From an uncultured Roseibacillus sp. (GTDB lineage Bacteria > Verrucomicrobiota > Verrucomicrobiia > Verrucomicrobiales > Akkermansiaceae): DNA of 53,070 nucleotides. Positions 1 to 8,098 of the stretch are shown piece by piece (the first letter of the stretch is position 1; each line of letters starts with the position of its first letter). The position numbers and the translations under genes are program-made. A model generated the notes under the pieces. That model saw only the letters and a list, made by a program, of their open reading frames with translations. It had not been told where the DNA came from and did not search any database. Location: contig CALFBF010000063.1 of the NCBI GenBank assembly GCA_937949965.1, forward strand, positions 1 to 53,070, read 5' to 3'.

Positions 1-107
1 CGCAGGGGCCGGCCTTCTTTTTGGCAGAGCTTTAATCGTTCCGAGAGTTCTTTTTCGGAAAGAACCTGGGCGGTGCCGGCTAAGAGGGTGCTGAGTTCGT
101 CGCTCAT
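1..107 (-). CDS. tyrS: Tyrosine--tRNA ligase, N-terminal fragment (probable)
   Basis: Only the first 35 codons lie in the window; the gene runs off its left edge. The ATG is read on the minus strand at 107-105. The visible peptide begins MSDELSTLLAGTAQVL and continues to a GRPLR motif. That is the usual lead-in of bacterial TyrRS, where a segment like 'G(T)..V.SE.EL...L..GRPLR' comes just before the first ATP-binding strand. The catalytic HIGH and KMSKS motifs fall outside, so the call rests on the N-terminal pattern alone. The gene diverges from the membrane-protein gene at 194. Confidence 0.6.
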   Translation of the reverse strand, partial: MSDELSTLLAGTAQVLSEKELSERLKLCQKEGRPL

Positions 108-193
108 GTGTAAGTGCGTTTCTAAACATGAGAGGGCAGGGGAGGCACGTTTTCTTTTTGTAAGTGGGGGTCGATTTGATAGTTTCTGAGTTA

Positions 194-805
194 ATGACCG
201 ACCCTTACACTTCGCCTAGCCCCTCTGGTCCTCCAAGTGGACCACCTGTTCTAGAACCCAAATCGCTCAAAACTTTTGGTGTTCTCCATTTGGTATTCGG
301 TATCATAGGAGTCATTGGTATCCTCTGGGGGATTGTTAGTTTGTTTCTCGGGAATTTCATGGCCAGCTTACAATCCTCTGGTGACGAAGCTCTTTTTGAA
401 CTACAGAAAGGACTGAATGAGAGTCTGTTACTAACAAATGTGATTGGACTCATTTTCTCTATAGTCGTAACTTTTTTCATCCTCAGAGCCTCTTTCAAGC
501 TCCTAAAAGGGAAAAAAGATGGCGCGAAGGCATCCATCACTTATGCGCTCGTCTCCATCGTGTTCAAGGGGCTCACCATTATTGTCTCTCTGGCAATTAC
601 CGTCCCTACCATGAATAAGTATTTCTCTAAAATACGGGACTTGAATGGGGGATCTTCTACCGATTCCTTTATCGAGGTTATGAAGACCACCACTTCGGTA
701 AGCAGCGTCGTCATGCCTATCCTGATGTGCACATACCCGATCCTCAGCTGGGTTATGCTCCGAAGAAAACCGGTGAAGGACTATTTGGAGCAATTCGGCA
801 AATAA
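194..805 (+). CDS. Hypothetical four-helix membrane protein
   Basis: A 203-residue protein of unknown function. It opens with a Pro/Ser/Gly-rich cytosolic-looking stretch of about 25 residues. Four hydrophobic segments follow, at roughly residues 31-55, 78-97, 115-137 and 171-189, and the tail is short and basic. The frame is open from a GTG at 164, but the ATG at 194 is preferred because the hydrophilic Pro-rich start then leads directly into the first membrane helix. Neither start has a clear Shine-Dalgarno sequence. The Pro-rich head plus four helices resembles small DUF4064-like membrane proteins, but no family is recognised with confidence. Confidence 0.6.
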   Translation: MTDPYTSPSPSGPPSGPPVLEPKSLKTFGVLHLVFGIIGVIGILWGIVSLFLGNFMASLQSSGDEALFELQKGLNESLLLTNVIGLIFSIVVTFFILRASFKLLKGKKDGAKASITYALVSIVFKGLTIIVSLAITVPTMNKYFSKIRDLNGGSSTDSFIEVMKTTTSVSSVVMPILMCTYPILSWVMLRRKPVKDYLEQFGK

Positions 806-876
806 CTTGCCATTCATTTGATTTTCCGCTTGAAAACGGCGTGCGAGGAACTATGAAGCCTCTCCGCTATTGAGTT

Positions 877-953
877 GGTGGCCGTAGCTCAGTTGGTAGA
901 GCCCCTGATTGTGATTCAGGTTGTCGCGGGTTCAAGTCCCGTCGGTCGCCCCA
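877..953 (+). tRNA. tRNA-His (anticodon GTG)
   Basis: A full cloverleaf can be drawn. The acceptor stem 878-884 pairs with 943-949, including G-U pairs. The D arm contains AGCTCAGTTGGTAGAGC. The anticodon arm CTGAT-TGTGATT-CAGG carries anticodon GTG, and the T arm is GCGGGTTCAAGTCCCGT. The extra 5' G at 877 faces C950, the G-1:C73 pair diagnostic of tRNA-His. CCA is encoded at 951-953. It lies 16 bp upstream of rnc. Confidence 0.97.
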
Positions 954-969
954 TCCCTTTCCTTGTATT

Positions 970-1677
970 GTGACTGTCCAAGCTAATGATGCAGTCCACC
1001 GAGTTGAAGCCAACTTAGGCTATCGGTTCAAGAATCCCTCTCTCATCCGCGAGGCTTTGACTCATCCCAGTATCGTTTGCGAGAAAAACTCGTATTCCAC
1101 TGACAATCAACGTCTTGAGTTCCTTGGCGACGCCGTTTTGCAGCTCGTTTTAACGGAAGCGCTCTACGCTCGCTTTACGGAACAAGACGAAGGAGTCCTC
1201 ACCAAGTGGCGCGCTCGGCTGGTCTCAAAGCCAGCTTTAGCAATCTTCGGGACAGAACTCGAACTCGGTCCCGCCTTTGCGATGAGTAAAGGGGAGGAAG
1301 CCCATGGAGGCCGGGAGCGCGACTCGACCTTAGCCGATGGAGTGGAAGCCGTTCTCGGGGCCGTTTACCTCGATGGTGGCTTTGAAAAAGCCAAGGAAGT
1401 GATCTTACGAATGACAAGCAATGCATTCGAGAGCGTCACCCTCAGCTCAGAAAGCGGAAACCCAAAAGGGGAGTTGCAAGAGAAGCTACAAGCGATTGCG
1501 GCGGAAAGTCCGAAATACGAAATCATCTCCTCTTCCGGTCCCGATCACCAAAAGAACTTCGTAGTCGAAGTGAGCTGGCGCGATCAACTCTTGGGCAGAG
1601 GAGAAGGAGCCAGTAAAAAACTCGCTCAGACAGCGGCAGCCGCTCACGCGCTGACTTCGGAGCGTTGGCTAAAATAA
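970..1677 (+). CDS. rnc: Ribonuclease III
   Basis: This 235-residue protein cleaves double-stranded RNA, mainly rRNA precursors. The RNase III signature RLEFLGDAV lies at residues 48-56. The second acidic pair, D123 and E126, is in the motif DGVEAVLGAVYLDGG. A C-terminal dsRNA-binding domain follows from about residue 158, opening NPKGELQEKLQ and ending in the lysine-rich helix near ASKKLAQTAA. Length and domain order are normal. The start is a GTG at 970, just after the tRNA-His gene. The next gene begins 4 bp after the stop, so the two are probably cotranscribed. Confidence 0.95.
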   Translation: MTVQANDAVHRVEANLGYRFKNPSLIREALTHPSIVCEKNSYSTDNQRLEFLGDAVLQLVLTEALYARFTEQDEGVLTKWRARLVSKPALAIFGTELELGPAFAMSKGEEAHGGRERDSTLADGVEAVLGAVYLDGGFEKAKEVILRMTSNAFESVTLSSESGNPKGELQEKLQAIAAESPKYEIISSSGPDHQKNFVVEVSWRDQLLGRGEGASKKLAQTAAAAHALTSERWLK

Positions 1678-1681
1678 CAAG

Positions 1682-2242
1682 ATGGCTGCCGATCCACAGC
1701 CTTGTCCTTTTCTTCCCAAAGTCGATCGAGTTTGGCGGGCACGCGATATGGCTCCATTCCGCCAACGTCGCGATGCCGAATTCTACTTTTCAGCCCTTTG
1801 CTACGCACAGTCACTGCTATTGGAGGGGAAACCCGCACAGGCACTGCTTCAAATTAATAAATCCTTCCTAGCGGACTTCGAGAACGGAGAATCCACAGCC
1901 ATCCTCGAAGAATGGCCTCCCTCGTATCAAGCAGTGGCTTGGATCATCGAAACCTTCCGCGATGAGGGAGAAACTTTCCTAGGGAATCCGGTCAGACATT
2001 ACCAACACCTCGCCACTCGGATGAGTGGGCCACGACGAGAAGTTCGGATTCTCCGCGCTTGGGCCTGCTTCTACATCGCAGAAGTCTTCGCGCCAGAATA
2101 CCCGCGCGACAGCGAACAAATCGAACGCGAAGAACTCATCATCCCATCCTTCAAGATCATCCAGCAAGCGATCGACCGCTTCGGCTGGGCAGGAGAAGGG
2201 AATGTTCTACGTGGAACGTTCAAACGATTCCAATCAAACTGA
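1682..2242 (+). CDS. Conserved hypothetical protein downstream of rnc
   Basis: A soluble 186-residue protein starting 4 bp after the rnc stop codon, which suggests one transcript. No family or catalytic motif is recognised. The sequence is rich in Trp and aromatic residues. A helical stretch around residues 30-60 (FYFSALCYAQSLLLEGKPAQ) resembles a single tetratricopeptide-like helix pair. There is no signal peptide or membrane segment. The last 40 bases of the gene contain a parS-like sequence (2203-2218). It is convergent with mnmG, 18 bp away. Confidence 0.65.
   Translation: MAADPQPCPFLPKVDRVWRARDMAPFRQRRDAEFYFSALCYAQSLLLEGKPAQALLQINKSFLADFENGESTAILEEWPPSYQAVAWIIETFRDEGETFLGNPVRHYQHLATRMSGPRREVRILRAWACFYIAEVFAPEYPRDSEQIEREELIIPSFKIIQQAIDRFGWAGEGNVLRGTFKRFQSN
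2203..2218. promoter_or_regulatory. parS: parS-like ParB-binding site 1
   Basis: TGTTCTACGTGGAACG differs at two positions (6 and 16) from the perfect palindrome found at 4228. It lies inside the 3' end of the coding region at 1682-2242. It is the outermost member of a four-site cluster around mnmG. Confidence 0.6.
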
Positions 2243-2260
2243 CCCGTCCTCCACGTCGAG

Positions 2261-4138
2261 TTAGCTCACCTTCTTAGCCAGTTCGAGCTTCTTGAGCCAA
2301 ACAGATAAGACTGCTACATCAGCCGGAGTGATGCCCGCAATACGACCCGCTTGACCAAGAGTCTTGGGTCTGATTTCGCCAAAACGCTGGCGAGCCTCAA
2401 TCTTCAGTCCGCTGATGGACTCGTAATCCAGATCATCTGGCAAAGCCGTATTCTCTTGCTTGGAAAGACGCTCAATCTGCTGAGCCTGTCGCTGAATGTG
2501 GCCAATGTATTTGAAGTCACTCTCGAGAATGTCCCAATGTTCCATGTGGAACTTTGCCTGCATCTCAGCAGGGAGGTTTTGCCAGTGACTCTCGTTACGT
2601 CGGAACCAGTTGGCGAGCTTGGTTCCTTCGTAAGCAGTTTCTTTGATGTAAGTCGCTCCCTCGGCAAGACGATCTCGTTTTTCTTGGAAACGACTCCATC
2701 GTTCGTCACTGATGAGTCCCTGCTCACGTGCTTGCGGAGTGAGACGCTGATCGGCGGTGTCCTGACGGAGAAGGAGGCGGTGCTCGGCGCGGCTCGTGAA
2801 GAGGCGATAGGGCTCGGTGCAACCCTTGGTGACCAAATCGTCAATCATGACCCCAATGTAGGCTTGGTCACGCCCGAGAATGAGAGGCTGTTTCCCAAGA
2901 GCTTTTGCACCTGCATTGGTCCCGGCAAGGAGACCCTGCGCGGCCGCCTCTTCGTAACCGGATGTGCCATTGATTTGACCCGCGAAGTAGAGTCCCGAAA
3001 CCAGCTTGGTCTCTAGCGTGGGGTAAAGTTGCGTTGGCGGGCAGTAATCATACTCCACCGCATAACCCGCGCGGATGATCTCAGCATTTTCTAACCCCTC
3101 AATGGAACGGATGAAATCGAGTTGCACCGAATAGGGGAGGGAAGTGGATACCCCGTTGATGTAATACTCACGAGTGTGACGCCCTTCGGGCTCTAGAAAG
3201 ACTTGATGGCGTTCCTTATCCGCGAACTTGACGACCTTGTCCTCGATGGAAGGGCAGTAGCGTGGACCCACACCCTCAATCATACCGCCATACATAGCGG
3301 AGAGATGGAGATTGTCTCTGATGATGTCGTGGGTTCCTGGATTGGTCCACGTGATCCAGCAGGGGAGTTGTTCTACGTGGAACATCCCTTCTTCTGTATA
3401 GTGGTTGAGGCTGAAGAAATCATCTTCATCACGAACCAGTTCCTCAGGATGATAGGAGAACAGTGAGGGCGGTTGGTCCCCGACTTGACGTTCGCATTTG
3501 GAGAAATCAAGGGAACGGCCATTCAGGCGGCAGGGGGTGCCGGTCTTGAAACGATCCACTTCAAAACCCAGTTCCTTGAGCGAATCGCTCACTGTAGAGA
3601 CAGCATCACCGGTGCGTCCTCCTTTTTCCGTTTCTTTCCCCACATGCATGAGCCCACGCATGAAGGTTCCTGCAGAGAGAATAAGAGTCTCGGTATTTAG
3701 TCGCAGACCAAGGTTCGTTTCCAAGCCACGAATCTCATCATTCTCGACAATCAGCCGCGTCACGTTCCCTTGATGCAGATCGAGGTTCGGGGTGGATTCG
3801 ACAATATTCTTAATGCGGAACTGATAAGCCTTCTTATCACACTGAGCGCGGGGAGCGCGCACGCTGGGGCCTTTGCCACCATTTAACATCCGCCACTGAA
3901 TCGCGGTCGCGTCGGTATTCTGCGCCATGATTCCGCCCAGAGCATCAATCTCCCGCACGACATGCCCCTTCGCCAAACCACCGATCGCGGGGTTACAGCT
4001 CATCTGCCCAATAGTATCCAGATTCTGGGTCAGCAAAGCCACCCGACAGCCCATACGGGCAGCGGCCAGCGCGGCTTCTACTCCGGCATGACCAGCGCCG
4101 ACGACCACGACCTGATAAGACTTGGGAAAGGTAAACAT
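2261..4138 (-). CDS. mnmG: tRNA uridine-5-carboxymethylaminomethyl modification enzyme MnmG (GidA)
   Basis: The FAD-dependent subunit of the MnmE-MnmG complex, which installs the cmnm5 group on the wobble uridine of several tRNAs. With the start at ATG 4138 the protein has 625 residues, normal for the family. An in-frame extension to 4228 would add 30 residues before MFTFPKSYQ and is rejected. The dinucleotide-binding motif [13 protein letters not shown] is near residue 11, and the GidA signatures GGIAKG-like ([18 protein letters not shown]) and [12 protein letters not shown] are present. The C-terminal helical domain is complete. Two parS-like sites lie inside the gene and a perfect one lies upstream. 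rsmG, parA and parB, common neighbours in other bacteria, are not next to it here. Confidence 0.96.
   Translation of the reverse strand: MFTFPKSYQVVVVGAGHAGVEAALAAARMGCRVALLTQNLDTIGQMSCNPAIGGLAKGHVVREIDALGGIMAQNTDATAIQWRMLNGGKGPSVRAPRAQCDKKAYQFRIKNIVESTPNLDLHQGNVTRLIVENDEIRGLETNLGLRLNTETLILSAGTFMRGLMHVGKETEKGGRTGDAVSTVSDSLKELGFEVDRFKTGTPCRLNGRSLDFSKCERQVGDQPPSLFSYHPEELVRDEDDFFSLNHYTEEGMFHVEQLPCWITWTNPGTHDIIRDNLHLSAMYGGMIEGVGPRYCPSIEDKVVKFADKERHQVFLEPEGRHTREYYINGVSTSLPYSVQLDFIRSIEGLENAEIIRAGYAVEYDYCPPTQLYPTLETKLVSGLYFAGQINGTSGYEEAAAQGLLAGTNAGAKALGKQPLILGRDQAYIGVMIDDLVTKGCTEPYRLFTSRAEHRLLLRQDTADQRLTPQAREQGLISDERWSRFQEKRDRLAEGATYIKETAYEGTKLANWFRRNESHWQNLPAEMQAKFHMEHWDILESDFKYIGHIQRQAQQIERLSKQENTALPDDLDYESISGLKIEARQRFGEIRPKTLGQAGRIAGITPADVAVLSVWLKKLELAKKVS
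2538..2553. promoter_or_regulatory. parS: parS-like ParB-binding site 2
   Basis: TGTTCCATGTGGAACT, inside the 3' third of mnmG, differs from the perfect site at 4228 at positions 8 and 16. The central CG is lost, so binding may be weaker. Confidence 0.5.
3369..3384. promoter_or_regulatory. parS: parS-like ParB-binding site 3
   Basis: TGTTCTACGTGGAACA, inside mnmG, has a single mismatch (position 6) to the perfect 16-bp palindrome at 4228. Confidence 0.7.
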
Positions 4139-4227
4139 AAGCGCGCGGACCCTAGATCGAAATCCCCGTCCCGTCGAGAATGGGCTCCCTCTTTGGAGTA
4201 AAAAGTGAACAGCAAAATGAGCGCCCA

Positions 4228-4243
4228 TGTTCCACGTGGAACA
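4228..4243. promoter_or_regulatory. parS: parS ParB-binding site 4 (perfect palindrome)
   Basis: TGTTCCACGTGGAACA is a perfect 16-bp inverted repeat of the chromosomal parS type (consensus close to TGTTNCACGTGNAACA). It sits in the divergent intergenic region between mnmG (start 4138) and the membrane-protein gene at 4320. Confidence 0.85.
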
Positions 4244-4319
4244 GAAGGACGACGAATTACTATAAACCTAGTATTCCGATTTGAATTGGATTCTACAAAC
4301 ATTCTGATAAGGAACACCT

Positions 4320-4874
4320 ATGTCGCAAGGCAATCGCTCGATCATTTTCCTCACCATTATCATTGCCCTCCTCCTGCTTAGGGAAGTGGGGCAGCAATTT
4401 GGCCTTCATCACTTTCAGCCCTACATCGCGCTTTTCTTCGCGCTATCAGCTCTGAAGAAAGGCCCTTGGCTTCTCGTGCCAGCGTTAGCCTACCTCATTT
4501 CCACCATGGTCGCAGTCGGTGGTTTCCAGCTTTGGATGCTCTCACCACTCTTCGCCTTTGCGCTCATCGTAGGGTGGGGGAAGTTCTTCTCTCGTAAGGC
4601 GAGTGCCCCTCTCCTGCTTGCGGGCTCTCTTGGAGGCGCTACCATCTTCTACCTCGTGACCAATACCGTAAGCTGGGCCACCAGTGCGCTTTATGAAAAG
4701 AGCTTCGCTGGCCTCGCACAGGCACTCTGGTTGGGACTCCCGGGATACCCTCCCACATGGACATTCTTCCGCAATGATGCGGTTGCGACCCTTCTTTTCA
4801 CTGCGTTTATCTTAGTTCTCAACCGAATGACGCTAAATTCACCAGCACAACAAGCTGTTGAAGTCAGCGCCTAA
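4320..4874 (+). CDS. DUF6580-family integral membrane protein (putative transporter component)
   Basis: 184 residues with about five to six hydrophobic helices covering nearly the whole length. The pattern TNTVSWATSALYEKSF followed by a Gly/Leu segment and FFRNDAVATLLFT is characteristic of the family annotated as DUF6580, a small S-component-like or vitamin-uptake-like membrane protein. The substrate is unknown. A good AAGGA ribosome-binding site lies 6 bases upstream of the ATG. The gene diverges from mnmG and the perfect parS site lies between them. No energising ECF ATPase genes are nearby. Confidence 0.65.
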   Translation: MSQGNRSIIFLTIIIALLLLREVGQQFGLHHFQPYIALFFALSALKKGPWLLVPALAYLISTMVAVGGFQLWMLSPLFAFALIVGWGKFFSRKASAPLLLAGSLGGATIFYLVTNTVSWATSALYEKSFAGLAQALWLGLPGYPPTWTFFRNDAVATLLFTAFILVLNRMTLNSPAQQAVEVSA

Positions 4875-4876
4875 TA

Positions 4877-4891
4877 AATTGATCATCAATT
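4877..4891. other. 15-bp odd palindrome AATTGATCATCAATT
   Basis: A perfect inverted repeat around a central C, immediately after the DUF6580 stop codon and about 115 bp before pdhA. No T-tract follows, so it is a poor terminator. It could be a weak operator for the pdh genes or chance in an AT-rich spacer. Confidence 0.3.
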
Positions 4892-5005
4892 GATTGAGAG
4901 CAAATCCTTATCGTTCTCAATGACCGATAGTGGTCTCCAATTGGGCAGGACTGGTGACAACTTTCTGCCCTCGTTCTGCCGCAAAGTTAAACGCGACTTG
5001 CGCGG

Positions 5006-6124
5006 ATGGCAGGAAGCGGGTATGGCCTTGACCGCCTCATGATCTCATCACCTGAAACGAACGTCGAAGGATTGGATTTTTCCGACTCGCCCATCAACCA
5101 ATCACTCTCGGATGCCGAGAAGATCGAGCTTTACCGCACCATGATGCGGATTCGACGTTTTGAGACCATCTCACTCAAGTTTTACAATGCCGGCAAAATG
5201 GGTGGCTTCCTCCACCTATACACCGGTCAGGAAAGCATCGCTACTTCTTGTGCTTCCTTGATGGGGGACCACGACCACATGATCACCGCTTACCGTTGCC
5301 ATGGCCACTCCCTCGCTGTGGGGATGGGCATGAACGAATGCATGGCCGAGCTCTATGGTAAAGCCACGGGATGTTCTCAAGGTAAGGGTGGTTCCATGCA
5401 CTTCTTCGCTCCCGATAAAAACTACTGGGGCGGTCACGGGATCGTCGGTGGTCAGATTCCACTCGGAATCGGATTGGCCTACGGCGTGAAATACAATGGC
5501 AACCAAGGGTGCTCTCTATCCTTCATGGGTGACGGCGCGGTCAATCAGGGCTCTGTGCATGAGTCCATGAACATTGCCGCTCTCTTCGAACTCCCTGCCG
5601 TCATCATCATTGAGAACAACGGTTACTCGATGGGAACCTCTCAGAAGCGTTCATCCGCTTACCGCGATTGTCTCGCCCAACGCGCCGAAGCATACGATAT
5701 GGCTTGGGATATTATTAATGGCGAAGACATCTACGAACTGCGTGCCAAACTACACATTGCGATGGAACGCGCTCGTAAGGAGTCTCTCCCCACCGTGCTC
5801 GAAATCCAGACTTACCGCTGGTATGGCCACAGCGTCGCCGACGCCAACGCCAAGAAATACCGTACTCCGGAAGAAATTCAGAAGTATAAGGACGAGCACG
5901 ATCCCCTCATTCTTTGGGAAAAGAAATTGATCGCAGAAGGAATCCTCACTGCGGAAGAGGCAAAAGTAATCGGTAAAGAAGCGATGGCGGAAGCAAGTGC
6001 TGCTGCTGAGTTCGCCGAGAGCTCACCGCCGCCGAGCATCGAAGACATCTCCAAGCATGTTTATTGGGAAACTGATAATGATACCGAAGCCTCCAAAGTG
6101 GGTCGCCATTTCTTCAATGACTAA
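5006..6124 (+). CDS. pdhA: Pyruvate dehydrogenase E1 component, alpha subunit
   Basis: Thiamine-diphosphate-dependent decarboxylase subunit of the pyruvate dehydrogenase complex, working as an alpha2beta2 heterotetramer with the next gene product. The N-terminal LYRTMMRIRRFE motif, the GGFLHLYTGQE segment and the ThDP/Mg motif GDGAVNQG followed by ENNGYSMGT are all clear. The phosphorylation-loop-like region YRWYGHSVAD is present. Length is 372 residues from ATG 5006, or 361 from ATG 5039; neither start has a strong ribosome-binding site. The upstream leader holds a GGGCAG/CTGCCC inverted repeat near 4945-4970. pdhB follows after 55 bp. No E2 or E3 gene is adjacent. Confidence 0.95.
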   Translation: MAGSGYGLDRLMISSPETNVEGLDFSDSPINQSLSDAEKIELYRTMMRIRRFETISLKFYNAGKMGGFLHLYTGQESIATSCASLMGDHDHMITAYRCHGHSLAVGMGMNECMAELYGKATGCSQGKGGSMHFFAPDKNYWGGHGIVGGQIPLGIGLAYGVKYNGNQGCSLSFMGDGAVNQGSVHESMNIAALFELPAVIIIENNGYSMGTSQKRSSAYRDCLAQRAEAYDMAWDIINGEDIYELRAKLHIAMERARKESLPTVLEIQTYRWYGHSVADANAKKYRTPEEIQKYKDEHDPLILWEKKLIAEGILTAEEAKVIGKEAMAEASAAAEFAESSPPPSIEDISKHVYWETDNDTEASKVGRHFFND

Positions 6125-6179
6125 AGCCCTTTCGCCGAACATTCCGAATCACCTAACACGATAACTTTTCTATAATCTC

Positions 6180-7163
6180 ATGCGCGAAATCGAATACCGC
6201 GACGCCCTGAACGAAGCTTTTGACGAAGAACTGGAGCGCGACTCCAGTGTTGTTCTAATGGGTGAGGAAGTCGCTCAATACAACGGGGCCTACAAAGTAA
6301 CGAAAGGTCTTTGGGAAAAATGGGGCGACAAACGTGTCGTTGACACCCCTATTTCAGAAGCCGGCTTCATCGGCATGGGCATCGGAGCCTCCATGCTCGG
6401 GGTCCGCCCTGTCATGGAACTCATGTTCTGGTCCTTCCACTCAGTGGCCTTTGACCAACTGGTGAACAACGCCGCCTGTGTGCGCTACATGTCTGGCGGT
6501 CTCATCAACTGCCCCATCGTGATGCGTGGACCCGCTAATGGTGGCACCAACGTCGGTGCGACCCACTCGCATTGTCCCGAAGGTCTCTTTGCTGCCTTCC
6601 CTGGCTTGAAGGTTGTCGTGCCGGCTACCCCTGCCGATGCCAAGGGACTGATGAAGTCTGCCATCCGCGACAACGACCCTGTCTACGTGATGGAAAACAC
6701 TCTCCTCTACGGAAACAAGGGACCCGTTCCCGAGCCTTCCGAAGGCGACTTCACCATCCCGCTTGGAAAAGCTGACATCAAGCGCGAAGGAAGTGATATC
6801 TCACTCATCGCTCATGGTCGCAGCGTCCTGCACGCGCTCGAAGCTGCCGAAACTCTGCAAAAAGAGCACAACATCAGCGCCGAAGTCCTCGACCTGCGCA
6901 GCATTCGCCCCCTCGATCAGGAGGCGATTATTCAAACAGTCCAGAAGACGAACCGCGCCGTGCTCGTCGATGAGTCCAAGCCTTTCAATGGCGTTTCTTC
7001 GCAGATTGCGACTTTAATACAAGAACATGCCTTCGATTACTTGGATGCGCCAATCAAGCGCGTCTGCACCATCGATGCTCCAGCTATCTACTCCCCTCAC
7101 ATCGAGGATGAGCAACTACCAAACCCACGGCGAGTGGTGGAAAAGGTTCTCGAAATCGTTTAA
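6180..7163 (+). CDS. pdhB: Pyruvate dehydrogenase E1 component, beta subunit
   Basis: 327 residues, the usual length. It supplies the half-site that binds the pyrimidine ring of ThDP. Family marks are the N-terminal REIEYRDALNEAFDEEL, the motif LMGEEVAQYNGAYKVTKGL, and the region GPANGGTNVGATHSH. The C-terminal transketolase domain contains LIAHGRSV and LDLRSIRPLD. It follows pdhA on the same strand and is presumably in its operon. The ATG has no obvious Shine-Dalgarno sequence, as for several genes here. Confidence 0.95.
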   Translation: MREIEYRDALNEAFDEELERDSSVVLMGEEVAQYNGAYKVTKGLWEKWGDKRVVDTPISEAGFIGMGIGASMLGVRPVMELMFWSFHSVAFDQLVNNAACVRYMSGGLINCPIVMRGPANGGTNVGATHSHCPEGLFAAFPGLKVVVPATPADAKGLMKSAIRDNDPVYVMENTLLYGNKGPVPEPSEGDFTIPLGKADIKREGSDISLIAHGRSVLHALEAAETLQKEHNISAEVLDLRSIRPLDQEAIIQTVQKTNRAVLVDESKPFNGVSSQIATLIQEHAFDYLDAPIKRVCTIDAPAIYSPHIEDEQLPNPRRVVEKVLEIV

Positions 7164-7242
7164 TACAAATCTTACGATGCGTCTTCCGTCATAATTTGTT
7201 TGCATCCATTCAACACTTCTCATTATCTTACTTAACACACCG

Positions 7243-7692
7243 ATGAAACACCTTGCTCTTTTACTAACATCATTCGTCGCCGCGTTGATTTTCACCTCTT
7301 GTGGCACTACTAAGATCTGTGGCGGAGGTTGTCATGGATGTGGCAAGTCGCAGAAGTTCCCACACCAAGGTTGCGAAAATCAGCGTTTCGTTGAAAAGCA
7401 AATCACTGAATTCGTCGAAGAAGAAGTGGTCATCGAAGGCAAGGGCCCTAAGGGAGGCCTCACCACGGAGACCATCACTGTGCGTCGTCCTGTTGTTAAG
7501 ACCGTGCGCGAAAAAGTACATTGCACTGACTGTGGGTCCAAGTTCTGCCCACACCCCGACTGCTGCGGGATTGTTCCTAAGTCTGTTCTCAGCCGCGCCA
7601 CTGCTCAAGGAGGAACTGGTGAACCTCACCTTGGATTGATTCCTACTATGAAAGTCCTCGTGTCTGGTGCTCGCGACGCTAACGACCTCTAA
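7243..7692 (+). CDS. Cys/His-rich putative lipoprotein
   Basis: 149 residues. A short signal peptide ends in a lipobox-like FTSC with the acylatable Cys at residue 20. The mature part has two cysteine-rich clusters, CGGGCHGCG...HQGC just after the lipobox and HCTDCGSKFCPHPDCCG near residue 110. They flank a charged valine/glutamate-rich middle. The Cys/His spacing suggests metal or redox chemistry, but no named family is recognised. It starts 79 bp after pdhB and may be read from its own promoter. A hairpin-plus-T-tract downstream (7719-7747) could end its transcript. Confidence 0.65.
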   Translation: MKHLALLLTSFVAALIFTSCGTTKICGGGCHGCGKSQKFPHQGCENQRFVEKQITEFVEEEVVIEGKGPKGGLTTETITVRRPVVKTVREKVHCTDCGSKFCPHPDCCGIVPKSVLSRATAQGGTGEPHLGLIPTMKVLVSGARDANDL

Positions 7693-7703
7693 TATCTTTC
7701 CTC

Positions 7704-8039
7704 GTGAATGTTTTTTCAAAAGCCGGACTGTTGTGGTCCGGTTTTTTGGTATCAGGGATCGCCGTCGTTGGGTCCATCCTATCCTCCTGCCAAACTGCTG
7801 ACCCACCTACGTTCGCTCCAACCCCAGTGAAGAGGGTCACGAGATTGACCAACGGCCCCACACGTTCCTACCTCGGACTCACTTCCGAGAAGGCACAAGC
7901 AAAGGCCAAACAAATGGGGTTAAGAAGCCGTATCGTTCGTGAAGACGGCAAACAGTTTATCATCACCAAAGACCTACGACAGGACCGAATCAATTTCGAA
8001 GTCGACAAGGGCAGGGTCACTTTAGCGAAGATTTTCTGA
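7704..8039 (+). CDS. Putative lipoprotein with peptidase-inhibitor I78-like domain
   Basis: 111 residues from a GTG start. A hydrophobic signal sequence ends in the lipobox LSSC (Cys about residue 29). After a Pro-rich linker the C-terminal 60 residues read YLGLTSEKAQAKAKQMGL ... DRINFEVDKGRV. This matches the I78 / potato-inhibitor-I-like pattern, in which 'GLT..EA...A...G' is followed by 'R.DRINLEVD.G.V'. The likely role is periplasmic or surface inhibition of serine proteases, by family inference only. It starts 11 bp after the preceding gene. The first codons overlap a strong terminator-like hairpin, so expression may be attenuated. Confidence 0.6.
   Translation: MNVFSKAGLLWSGFLVSGIAVVGSILSSCQTADPPTFAPTPVKRVTRLTNGPTRSYLGLTSEKAQAKAKQMGLRSRIVREDGKQFIITKDLRQDRINFEVDKGRVTLAKIF
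7719..7747 (+). terminator. Intrinsic terminator-like hairpin inside a signal-peptide coding region
   Basis: CCGGAC (7723-7728), a 7-base loop, GTCCGG (7736-7741) and then six Ts (7742-7747), preceded by an A-rich run that can extend the stem. It has the form of a Rho-independent terminator for the gene ending at 7692. It lies in codons 6-15 of the next gene. Confidence 0.6.
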
Positions 8040-8098
8040 GGCGACTACTCGCTACTACTTTTCCTTGTTCACCCCCTCGCCAAGACTAGGGTCCCAGC

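Noticed and set aside
2351-3016. Plus-strand 221-codon frame inside mnmG
   Set aside because: It is antisense to the clear mnmG coding sequence and lacks any protein-like motif.
3345-3362. TGGTCCACGTGATCCA inside mnmG as a fifth parS site
   Set aside because: Only the left half matches; positions 12-14 break the symmetry, so it is below the level of the other four.
4877-4891. FNR-type site (TTGAT-N4-ATCAA) ahead of pdhA
   Set aside because: The half-sites are separated by one base, not four, so FNR could not bind in the usual way.
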